NCBI GenBank assembly: GCA_026388345.1
Contig: JAPLJY010000032.1
Span: 1 to 14,949 of the forward strand
Length of the DNA stretch: 14,949 nt
Direction of reading: 5' to 3'
Source: Deltaproteobacteria bacterium
GTDB taxonomy: Bacteria; Desulfobacterota; Syntrophia; Syntrophales; UBA5619
This document shows, piece after piece, positions 7,907-14,753 of this stretch (positions are counted from its first letter, which is position 1; the number at the start of each line of letters is the position of its first letter). The notes beneath the pieces are model-generated. The model saw only the letters and a list, made by a program, of their open reading frames with translations, was not told the DNA's origin and did no database searches. The position numbers and the translations under genes are program-made.

Positions 7907-7936
7907 CTTGACATACAAGACCGTTCTTCTTACACT
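7907..7936 (+). promoter_or_regulatory. Sigma-70-type promoter of the enoyl-CoA hydratase gene, twin of 3387-3416
   Basis: TTGACA (7908-7913), a 17-bp spacer, then TACACT (7931-7936, 4 of 6). It carries the same 15-mer CTTGACATACAAGAC (7907-7921) as the aldolase promoter, with the -35 at the same place and the same distance to the -10. Downstream, both have a pyrimidine-rich stretch and then TACATA/TACATAG. The leader is about 77 nt. Confidence 0.7.
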
Positions 7937-8019
7937 TTCATCTCTACATAGAAGCAATATCTTTTCAAAAATGAAGCCTTCTCTACTGCGGGGTAAAACT
8001 AAATGGTGGGTGGCCGGGT

Positions 8020-8829
8020 ATGACTGAATATGGTGTTCGTTTTGAGAGAAAAGGTAAGGTTGCACTAATAACCTTCGACCGGCCCGAGCGCCGGAATGCC
8101 TTCAACGAAACCATGTGGTCGGACCTTGAGCAGACGGTACGGGACCTGAAAGAACATCTCCCCCGCGTCATTATTGTCACTGGTTCCGGCAAGGCCTTCT
8201 GTGCCGGATTCGACATCAATCCAGATAACCCCCAAGTAAGCGGTCTGATTGAGTCAGTGCAAAAGCAGGAGCGTTCCTCAGTCGAAATTTTAATAAAACG
8301 CCTGCAGTCTGCAGTGAATGATCTGGTAACACTGCCCATCCCCGTCATTGCAGCCGTCAACGGTGACGCCTATGGCGGCGGAGCGGAACTGGCATCACGT
8401 TGTGACCTTCGGGTGATGGATCCTCAAGCGGTGATCTGTTTTGCGGAAGTGAAACTGGGTCTCATGCCCGACTGGGGCGGCGGGCCGGGTCTTACTCGGC
8501 TGATTGGCGCATCACAGGCCGCTGATATGATTTTAACCGGCCGGAAGGTTGGGGCGAATGAGGCCATGAGAATCGGGCTCGTCAACCGCATCAGCGCCCC
8601 GGGGATGGCCCTGGATGAAGCCATGGACATGGCGGAAATGATAGCCAAGAACGGTCCGCGAGCAGTGCGGCATGCTCTGACAGTCATCAGACAGGTACAA
8701 GAACTCACGATGAAGCAGGCCCTTGAGTTAGAGTGCCAAGAGGCGATTACACTCATTACGTCCGGTGAATGCATCCATGGCATTACGGCATTTCTCAGCA
8801 AGCAGCCGCCTGAGTTTCCGGATCATTGA
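8020..8829 (+). CDS. Enoyl-CoA hydratase/isomerase (crotonase) family protein
   Basis: 269 residues, cytoplasmic. Crotonase-fold enzymes hydrate, isomerise or cleave acyl-CoA thioesters in beta-oxidation and related pathways. Oxyanion-hole segments are KAFCAGFDI (58-66) and GDAYGGGAEL (115-124). Both glutamates that act in enoyl-CoA hydratase are kept, Glu123 and Glu143 (FAEVKLGLMPDWGGG). Asp151-Trp152 replaces the usual Gly-Ala before the GG pair, so the exact reaction may differ from simple hydration. The start ATG has only a poor purine-rich upstream (GGTGGG), but residues 1-30 (VRFERKGKVALITFDRPERRNAFN) are the standard N-terminus. It has its own promoter sharing a 15-mer with the aldolase gene 4.5 kb upstream. 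It is the last GC-rich gene before the AT-rich island. Confidence 0.92.
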   Translation: MTEYGVRFERKGKVALITFDRPERRNAFNETMWSDLEQTVRDLKEHLPRVIIVTGSGKAFCAGFDINPDNPQVSGLIESVQKQERSSVEILIKRLQSAVNDLVTLPIPVIAAVNGDAYGGGAELASRCDLRVMDPQAVICFAEVKLGLMPDWGGGPGLTRLIGASQAADMILTGRKVGANEAMRIGLVNRISAPGMALDEAMDMAEMIAKNGPRAVRHALTVIRQVQELTMKQALELECQEAITLITSGECIHGITAFLSKQPPEFPDH

Positions 8830-9118
8830 GATGGTTTTCCCCGTGGTCTCCTTCCTGTAAGCGAGATTTCTTGAACCTTTCAGTAGATGCAATATTTCGC
8901 CATGGAATCAACAGATCTGACAAATTTTGCAAATCGCATAATTTATAATAATTCCACTTGAAATAGATTCTAAGATTTAGCTTGCAAAATGATTGAAATA
9001 ACGGGTAAATAAGAAAAGAGACGTGGCGATCGTGAGGAACCTCAGCTATCATCACGAGCCGAATCCACGGTGTGTTCTATAGAGTTATATATACCGTTTT
9101 GCGTAAAAGAGGCTGCAA
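8830..9118 (+). promoter_or_regulatory. AT-rich leader region of the island operon, with inverted repeats
   Basis: A 289-bp gap without a gene, where composition changes from GC-rich to AT-rich. TCGTGA (9030-9035) is matched by TCACGA (9052-9057), and between them TGAGG-AA-CCTCA (9033-9044) forms an overlapping hairpin, so two structures compete; this could be an operator or a small leader RNA. A perfect TATAAT stands at 8944-8949 but has no -35 at proper spacing. AAGAGG (9107-9112) is the ribosome binding site of the ATPase gene. The promoter itself cannot be placed with confidence. Confidence 0.4.
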
Positions 9119-10684
9119 ATGTATAAGATCAATGTATCAGCAAAAGTTATCTACGATATAAGCCATGGGATGTACCGATCTCCCGCTAATGCCTTAAAAG
9201 AACTCATCAGTAATGCATTTGATGCTGACTCAAATAATGTCGTCATTAGAACAAACCGCCCTTTATACAAAACGATAACTTATTATGACGACGGGGAAGG
9301 TATGTCTCAAGATGATTTTAAATGGGCATTATCTCATATTGGCGGAAGCAGGAAAAGAGAAGGAGATACAAAATTATTTACAAAAAACGGCAGGCCAATT
9401 ATCGGAAAGATTGGAATCGGTATGTTGGCAATCGCGCAGATTTGCAGAAGCTTTACTGTTATATCTACCAAGAAGGGCATAAAAACAAAATTCGAAGCAA
9501 ATGTGGATCTTAAGGAATTTGAAGCACCTGAAGTGTATAAACTCATTCTGGGAGATAAAGATATCCCTATCGGGAGTTATACTTTGACTGAATACAAGGA
9601 GAACGCAGATGAACATTATACGAAATTTATATTACAAGAAATCAGAGAGGATTTTAAATCGGACTTAGAAGACGAGAGGGAGCAGTTTACTGACTATTCC
9701 AGAGATTCGCAGGGGCAAATACCTCTTTTCCAATCAGCCGACAGTAAAGATTTCAGAGATTTTATAGATTGGCTTCAAACGAAAGATATCCGTAAATTAA
9801 AGGATTATTGGCGCTTGCTGTGGGAATTGGCGTTGTATTCGCCGATTGAATATTTTAATGATGGACCTGTCAAATATGAACAGGTTTTGGCAGAAAAAAA
9901 GAGAGAGCTTGCAAACTACAACTTTGCGGTAGAAGTAGATGGATTCAATTTGAGAAAGCCTATTGTCCTGCCGGTTGATAAAGATATAATCACAAAAGAT
10001 CTTGATTATGGAATATATCTAATAGATTCTGAAAAATATGGGATCGATCCGAATGAAATAAAGTTTACAGGTTACATATATAATCAGCGAAAGCAGATTA
10101 AGAATACAGAATTGCAGGGCATCTTGATTCGTATCAAAAATATTGCTATCGGGAAATATGATAAATCATACTTGAATTGTCCTATTAGTCTTGGCCCAGT
10201 AGCGTCTTTCAACTCTGGAGAAATCTATATAAATCATGGGTTAGAAGCTGCCCTGAATATTGATAGAAATAGTTTTAAGGAATCGAATCGGCAGTATAAG
10301 ACGTTGCAGAAGTATGTTTATGAGCTTATGTCTAAAATATATACGGACACGCGTAGACGTTCTGTAGATAGGAACGCAGGAAGGAAAGAGAATAAATTAA
10401 AAGAGGAGCGTAAAAAGATACAGAGCTCATTAAATCTTTTTTCAGAGAGATATCCGATAAGATTCAAAACGGTCGAATATAAGTTATCTATAAACCCCGA
10501 GGCTCCTTTCAAAAGTGATGATAAGACGATAACGATATTCACTAAACATAAAATATTTGAGACCAAGGGAGTGGATAAGATAATCCTGGAAAAAATGTTA
10601 ATTCTATTAGAGGCGTACAACTATGACAAAGTTCAACATGATACAAAATATTACAAGACCTTAATTGAGTATCTTAAGAAATAA
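9119..10684 (+). CDS. GHKL (Hsp90/MORC-like) ATPase
   Basis: 521 residues, cytoplasmic. The N-terminal ATP-binding fold is complete: N-box ELISNAFDAD (28-37, with Glu28 as likely base and Asn32 for Mg), G1 box DDGEGM (57-62), and G2 box GKIGIGM (96-102). In this superfamily (Hsp90, MutL, gyrase, MORC) ATP binding drives N-terminal dimerisation and clamp closure. Around residues 375-400, ALNIDRNSFKES followed by a helix looks like the transducer end typical of prokaryotic Hsp90-like proteins. A basic, charged, possibly coiled-coil stretch (RRRSVDRNAGRKENKLKEERKK, in two parts) lies near 410-435, before a unique C-terminus. AAGAGG six bases upstream supports the start. AT-rich, unlike the genes on both sides. 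First gene of a three-gene operon; MORC-like ATPases recur in restriction and other conflict systems. Confidence 0.9.
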   Translation: MYKINVSAKVIYDISHGMYRSPANALKELISNAFDADSNNVVIRTNRPLYKTITYYDDGEGMSQDDFKWALSHIGGSRKREGDTKLFTKNGRPIIGKIGIGMLAIAQICRSFTVISTKKGIKTKFEANVDLKEFEAPEVYKLILGDKDIPIGSYTLTEYKENADEHYTKFILQEIREDFKSDLEDEREQFTDYSRDSQGQIPLFQSADSKDFRDFIDWLQTKDIRKLKDYWRLLWELALYSPIEYFNDGPVKYEQVLAEKKRELANYNFAVEVDGFNLRKPIVLPVDKDIITKDLDYGIYLIDSEKYGIDPNEIKFTGYIYNQRKQIKNTELQGILIRIKNIAIGKYDKSYLNCPISLGPVASFNSGEIYINHGLEAALNIDRNSFKESNRQYKTLQKYVYELMSKIYTDTRRRSVDRNAGRKENKLKEERKKIQSSLNLFSERYPIRFKTVEYKLSINPEAPFKSDDKTITIFTKHKIFETKGVDKIILEKMLILLEAYNYDKVQHDTKYYKTLIEYLKK

Positions 10685-10687
10685 TCA

Positions 10688-11737
10688 ATGCAAATAAAAA
10701 TACAATTAGATTATTCAAGAAAAGAGGATAGAAAGGAAATTATCCGGCGCATGTATCGCGCGCCCATAAAACAATATGTCAGAGAATACGGTTGGCTTGA
10801 AGCATCAAGAAAAAGGAAAATTACATTAAACGCAAACAGAGAACTTAGATATTTTACGCTTTGCAGCCTTGAAGCTATAGACATAAAAACTCTTTATAAG
10901 GCGGGAATATTAAGTAGAGAGGCATCTGGATACCCCAGCACTTTTTTTTGCGAATGGGATAGGGAGCTTACTGAAGAGATAGCTAGGGTAGTGGGCTCCA
11001 ATTATTGGTCCGGAGCATTTGAAGATTTTATTTCCAAATTATACTCTAACGATGATCGATTAAGGGATAAACTTAAAGAGCAGAAACTATTTCCTTTTGA
11101 CATCTATAATCTTGACTTTACGGGTTCATGCATTCCCGGCGATCAGCCGCCATATTCAAAAACATTGGAGGCTTTAACCCGTTTGGTTGATTTGCAACAC
11201 AAAGAAGAACAGAATTTTGACATATTCTTAACATTTCGGGCAAAAGAAGACAGAGACAATAAAGAGGCGGTTAGGCAATTGGTGGACCTCCTAAACGATA
11301 ACTGCAATAAATACCCAAAGGCCAAGAAGATTTTGGATGGTAATTATTCAAGCATAGATACGCTTAGATCAACCCATTACGAACTATTTATTGCCATAGC
11401 GATCCCCAAATTTCTTGCTGGTATTGCTAAAGACTATAGGTACAAGTTAACAACAAGTTCTTCCTATAAATATAAAAGGAGAAACAAAGATACCGGTCCC
11501 TATTACATTACAAGTATGATTTTATCCCTAGAGTATATTCGTGATAGAAGATCTGGAAAAATTAGTAAATTAAGCGACCCTCCTATAGTTGATGAAATTC
11601 AGAATATATATTACCCGAATAGTATTATGGAAATATTCGATCATGATGTTATCGATGTTGATAAAAAGTTAAGAGAGATACCAGGGTTGACTAAAACTCT
11701 TGCTGCTAAAGTGAAAGAGATTGAAAATCTTGAATAA
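10688..11737 (+). CDS. Unnamed protein, possibly methyltransferase-like
   Basis: 349 residues, no membrane helix. I do not recognise a named family. Several stretches look like strands of a Rossmann-type fold in order: YFTLCSLEAIDIKTLYKAG (55-73), STFFCEWDRELTEEIARVV (84-102, where Glu89 or Asp91 could be the acidic residue that binds the SAM ribose), FPFDIYNLDFTGS (135-147, resembling the D-x-x-x-x-D/N motif IV region), and FDIFLTFRAKEDRDN about 50 residues later. No glycine-rich motif I is evident, so a methyltransferase role is only a suggestion. The C-terminal third is rich in Lys and Tyr. It starts 3 bp after the ATPase stop and its last 17 bp overlap the radical SAM gene, which indicates translational coupling and a shared function. 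The ribosome site is weak (AAGAAA). AT-rich. Confidence 0.85.
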   Translation: MQIKIQLDYSRKEDRKEIIRRMYRAPIKQYVREYGWLEASRKRKITLNANRELRYFTLCSLEAIDIKTLYKAGILSREASGYPSTFFCEWDRELTEEIARVVGSNYWSGAFEDFISKLYSNDDRLRDKLKEQKLFPFDIYNLDFTGSCIPGDQPPYSKTLEALTRLVDLQHKEEQNFDIFLTFRAKEDRDNKEAVRQLVDLLNDNCNKYPKAKKILDGNYSSIDTLRSTHYELFIAIAIPKFLAGIAKDYRYKLTTSSSYKYKRRNKDTGPYYITSMILSLEYIRDRRSGKISKLSDPPIVDEIQNIYYPNSIMEIFDHDVIDVDKKLREIPGLTKTLAAKVKEIENLE

Positions 11738-12833
11738 AATACTTCTTGTTGAGCCCAATTTCCCGATTCCAGACAAGAGCAGAAACCATTCTAATTTTCT
11801 TCCAATTGGCCTACTGAAGATCGCAGCCTATCACAGAAGCCTTGGAGACGATGTGGAATTGCATCGTGGCAATTATATAGCGAATCACCATCCTGATGAA
11901 ATAAAGATAACTTCCCTTTTTACGTACTGGTCAAAACAGGTTTGGGAAAGCGTTCAGTATTACAGAGAACTTTATCCGAGCGCAAGAATAGAAATTGGTG
12001 GAATTTATGCGTCTCTGATGCCGCAGCATGCTAAGGCATCAGGATCTGACGCCGTGGTGGTGGGTCTTTATAAGGAAGGAATAGCGGAAGATTTTGAGCC
12101 TGCCTATGACCTTGTCAACGTGGATTATCAAATTGTTCACGCATCAAGAGGATGCTTCAGAAAATGTGATTTTTGTGGCACATGGAAAATAGAACCTGAT
12201 GTTACCTACAAAAAAAACATAAAACATGAAATCAGAAAGAAAAAGGTTATTTTATACGATAATAATCTTATCGCTAATCCTCACATAAAAGACATTCTAT
12301 CTGAAATTGCAGAATTTAAATTTCCGGACCAAGGGAGGGTGTATTGTGAAAGCCAAAGTGGATTAGATGGAAGGATTCTAATAGCTGATCCCGAAATCGC
12401 TAGCTTCTTGAAGAAGGCGCGCTTTCTTCATCCACGCATCGCATGGGACGGACCTTACAAGCTATGGCCAATAGTAAAAGAGCAGATACAAGTATTAAGG
12501 GAAGCAGGGTTCCCCACAGATGATATATTTGTTTTTATGCTCTTCAATCATACTATATCTTATAGCGAGATGAGGGCGAAACTCGATGCTTGCCGTAGGT
12601 GGAAAGTAAGGGTGATAGATTGCAGATTTCGCCCATTGGACAGTACCTCTGACAATTACAAGCCGAGAGTAAAACGCCAAGATGAAAGCGAATATTATAT
12701 TCATAAATCATGGACAGATAAACAGGTGCGAGCTTTTAGGCGTGCTGTTCGGAGGCAAAATATTGCGCTCATTCTTGAGCTGCCTGATGGAAGATATATT
12801 GAAGGTGTAGAAAAGCAGTATATGCCCACATAG
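11721..12833 (+). CDS. Radical SAM protein with cobalamin-binding-like N-terminal domain
   Basis: 370 residues from TTG 11721. The radical SAM cluster motif is intact: CFRKCDFC, Cys145, Cys149 and Cys152, which would hold a 4Fe-4S cluster that reduces SAM to a 5'-deoxyadenosyl radical. The N-terminal ~130 residues follow the B12-binding domain pattern (KILLVEPNFP, FLPIGLLKIAAY, then IEIGGIYASLMPQHA and DAVVVG) without the DxHxxG histidine motif. Enzymes of this class often methylate unactivated carbon. The rest (YDNNLIANPHIKDIL, YCESQSGLDGR, IAWDG) fits the partial TIM barrel. No ATG is present: TTG 11721 or TTG 11730; AAAGAGA (11714-11720) is nine bases from 11730, which makes 11730 slightly better. 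The start overlaps the previous gene. AT-rich. Substrate unknown. Confidence 0.9.
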   Translation: MKILNKILLVEPNFPIPDKSRNHSNFLPIGLLKIAAYHRSLGDDVELHRGNYIANHHPDEIKITSLFTYWSKQVWESVQYYRELYPSARIEIGGIYASLMPQHAKASGSDAVVVGLYKEGIAEDFEPAYDLVNVDYQIVHASRGCFRKCDFCGTWKIEPDVTYKKNIKHEIRKKKVILYDNNLIANPHIKDILSEIAEFKFPDQGRVYCESQSGLDGRILIADPEIASFLKKARFLHPRIAWDGPYKLWPIVKEQIQVLREAGFPTDDIFVFMLFNHTISYSEMRAKLDACRRWKVRVIDCRFRPLDSTSDNYKPRVKRQDESEYYIHKSWTDKQVRAFRRAVRRQNIALILELPDGRYIEGVEKQYMPT

Positions 12834-13024
12834 GCTCTGCCGCTTACGCGTAGGAAATGAAGCCAGGTGTTACACTCTTTCAATTGATAATCTTTGATAG
12901 TTAACATTATCACCAGCCGTTTGTTTGTAGGTGTAAGCGGTAACAGAATCAACACACTTGAACGCTCCTGCGGGCTACCCGCAGATGGATTCCGTTCCCG
13001 GCTTACTCCTGCATCCACCGCGCC
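12834..13024. other. Convergent intergenic region at the right edge of the AT-rich island
   Basis: No gene seen. CTGCGGG-CTA-CCCGCAG (12968-12984) is a perfect 7-bp stem with a 3-nt loop between the two convergent operons, but neither strand has a following T-run. CCGCTTAC (12840-12847) is inverted as GTAAGCGG (12933-12940), and TGATAAT (12885-12891) as ATTATCA (12906-12912), giving nested palindromy of about 100 bp. Composition returns to GC-rich after about 12955. Could be an insertion remnant or a bidirectional termination region. Confidence 0.4.
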
Positions 13025-13993
13025 CTATGTCGAGCGGATCTCCTGCCGCATGAAAACGGCGTAGCAGATCCCGAAGCAGAAGAAGGTGATCGCGATCAGA
13101 GAGACCATGAAGGGTGCCACGATCACGATGCTCTGGGGAAGCGGGAGAGGGTTCTGGAAGCGGGAGAGTGAGAGTCTCTCCATCGGTCCCATCAGCACGA
13201 AGGAGCGCGGCGTCTTGCGGAGCGGGTCGAGGATCGTCGAGGTCGCGTCCCCGTAGAGCGTCGCCGGCGAGAGGAGCGAAGCCGCCCTCTGGACATCCGC
13301 ATTCTTCACGAAGGAGTCCTGCGCCTGCGCCATGTCGGCCGTCTGGTTCATCGGGGCGATCGCATCGGCGAGCAGGCTGCCGCCCAGGCCGACGAAGAAG
13401 GAGAGGCCGATCCAGACGGCGAGCGATGCCAGCGCCGAGGTGGCCGTGCTCCGGAACACCACGGAGAAGAGGATCGCCGCCCCCAGCCAGAACGAGATAT
13501 AGAGAATGCTGAGAACGAGGTAGATCAGAAGCCGCCCGAGCTCCTCCGCTCCCGGAACCACGCCGATCAGGCGGATGCCCAGGCCCGAGATGATGAGCAC
13601 CAGCGAGACCATTACGATCGCGATCATCGTCACGCCGGCCAGGAACTTCCCGTTGATGATTGCGTCCCGGTAGATCGGCTGGGCAACCAGCTTGCTCAGC
13701 GTCCTTCCGGTCCGCTCGCGGTTGATCGCGTCGAAACCAAGGATAATCCCGATGAGCGGCCCGAAAAAGCCGATGAACTGGACGAAGGAGAAGAGCTTCC
13801 CCGTCGAGGTGAACAGAAGCAGGAAGATGAAGTCAGGCTTGGCCATCCCCTTGAGCTCCTCCTGCATGGACATGCCGACCATCGAGGCGATGATCACCCC
13901 GACCATGACGATCAGCGCCGTGATGAGGAGGAACCGCATGCTGCTGAAATGATCCTCCATCTCCTTCCGGTATATCGTGAAGATTCCGTGCAA
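13025..13993 (-). CDS. ABC-2 type transporter permease
   Basis: About 322 residues with roughly six membrane helices: one near residues 22-45, then a long segment, then the ABC-2 motif INRERTGRTLSKLVAQPIYRDAI at about 90-112 (given here in the NosY/GldF-like form), then helices to the end. A loop of about 70 residues (MNQTADMAQAQ to about PMERLSL) lies before the last helix and is probably outside the membrane. Start choice: AAGGAGG (14002-14008) ends one base before the GTG at 13999 but seven bases before the TTG at 13993, so TTG 13993 is taken; GTG 13999 would give a 4-bp GTGA overlap with the ATPase stop and stays possible. Partner of the ATPase upstream. Export of an unknown substrate, perhaps linked to envelope maintenance. 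Confidence 0.92.
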   Translation of the reverse strand: MHGIFTIYRKEMEDHFSSMRFLLITALIVMVGVIIASMVGMSMQEELKGMAKPDFIFLLLFTSTGKLFSFVQFIGFFGPLIGIILGFDAINRERTGRTLSKLVAQPIYRDAIINGKFLAGVTMIAIVMVSLVLIISGLGIRLIGVVPGAEELGRLLIYLVLSILYISFWLGAAILFSVVFRSTATSALASLAVWIGLSFFVGLGGSLLADAIAPMNQTADMAQAQDSFVKNADVQRAASLLSPATLYGDATSTILDPLRKTPRSFVLMGPMERLSLSRFQNPLPLPQSIVIVAPFMVSLIAITFFCFGICYAVFMRQEIRST

Positions 13994-13995
13994 GG

Positions 13996-14751
13996 TCACG
14001 CCTCCTTGAAATATTTCATGTAGATCTCTTCGAGGGTGTACGCCTCGCCCTCTTCCAGTCCCAGCCCCCGTTGAGCCAGATCGTCGAGGGAACCGACGGC
14101 AACGAGCTTCCCCTTGATCATGATCCCGATCCGGTCGCTTACCCGCTGGACCTGGTCCAGCAGGTGGGACGAAAAGAAGATCGTCATCTGCCGCTCCCGG
14201 CTGAGACCCTGGATCAAATCGAGCATCCGGTTCGTTCCGTCGGGATCGAGGCCGATCGTCGGCTCGTCCAGGAAGACCACCTTCGGCTCCTTGATCAGCA
14301 CCTCGGCGATCCCGAGGCGCTGCCTCATCCCCTTCGAGTAGGACCCCACCCTCTTGTCCGCCTCCTTCGCGAGGTCGACCTCCTCCAAAAGGCGGTCGAT
14401 CCGCCCGGCGGAAACCTGATCCGGGATCCGGTTCAGGCGGGCGATGTAGCGTAGGTTCTGCCGCGCATCCATGTCCTCGTAAAAGCCGACGTTCTCCGGC
14501 AGGTAACCGATCATTTCCTTCACCTTCAGGGGATCGCGCGCCGGATCATAGCCGCAGACCCGGACCGTCCCGGAGGTCGGCTCGGTGAGCCCGAGGAGCA
14601 TCAGCATCGTCGTCGTCTTTCCGGCCCCGTTCGGTCCCAGAAAGCCGAAAATCTCCCCCTCCAGCACCTCAAGGCTCAGACGGTTTACCGCCGTCTGCGC
14701 CCCATAGCGCTTGGTCAGCTCTTCCATTCGGATGACCGTCTCTTTTTCCAC
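13996..14751 (-). CDS. ABC transporter ATP-binding protein
   Basis: 251 residues, cytoplasmic, drives the permease that follows. Walker A is GPNGAGKTT (39-47), the signature is YSKGMRQR (138-145, the form used by ABC-2 exporters such as NodI/CcmA/NosF), Walker B is VVFLDEP (158-164) with catalytic Glu163, the D-loop region is GLDP (167-170), and the switch histidine is His196 (FFSSHLLDQ). YLPEN at 83-87 takes the place of a glutamine Q-loop, which is common in this subgroup. The start is GTG, with GGGGAG a few bases before it inside the end of the upstream gene; the two genes are 2 bp apart. The order NEW3 protein, ATPase, permease is a recurring exporter operon. Confidence 0.95.
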   Translation of the reverse strand: MEKETVIRMEELTKRYGAQTAVNRLSLEVLEGEIFGFLGPNGAGKTTTMLMLLGLTEPTSGTVRVCGYDPARDPLKVKEMIGYLPENVGFYEDMDARQNLRYIARLNRIPDQVSAGRIDRLLEEVDLAKEADKRVGSYSKGMRQRLGIAEVLIKEPKVVFLDEPTIGLDPDGTNRMLDLIQGLSRERQMTIFFSSHLLDQVQRVSDRIGIMIKGKLVAVGSLDDLAQRGLGLEEGEAYTLEEIYMKYFKEA

Positions 14752-14753
14752 GT

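Noticed and set aside
8944..8949. Perfect TATAAT upstream of the island operon
   Set aside because: No TTGACA-like hexamer at 16-18 bp; the nearest candidates are at 11 and 21 bp. In AT-rich DNA a lone TATAAT is expected by chance.
8856..12963. Possible island-flanking direct repeats (TGTAAGCG, CTTGAAC, GAATCAACA on both sides)
   Set aside because: Each match is only 7-9 bp and their order and spacing differ between the two sides, so they do not form an attachment-site pair. There is also no integrase or tRNA gene.
12968..12984. GC hairpin as an intrinsic terminator
   Set aside because: The stem is strong, but no T-run follows on either strand; kept only as a hairpin in the intergenic entry.
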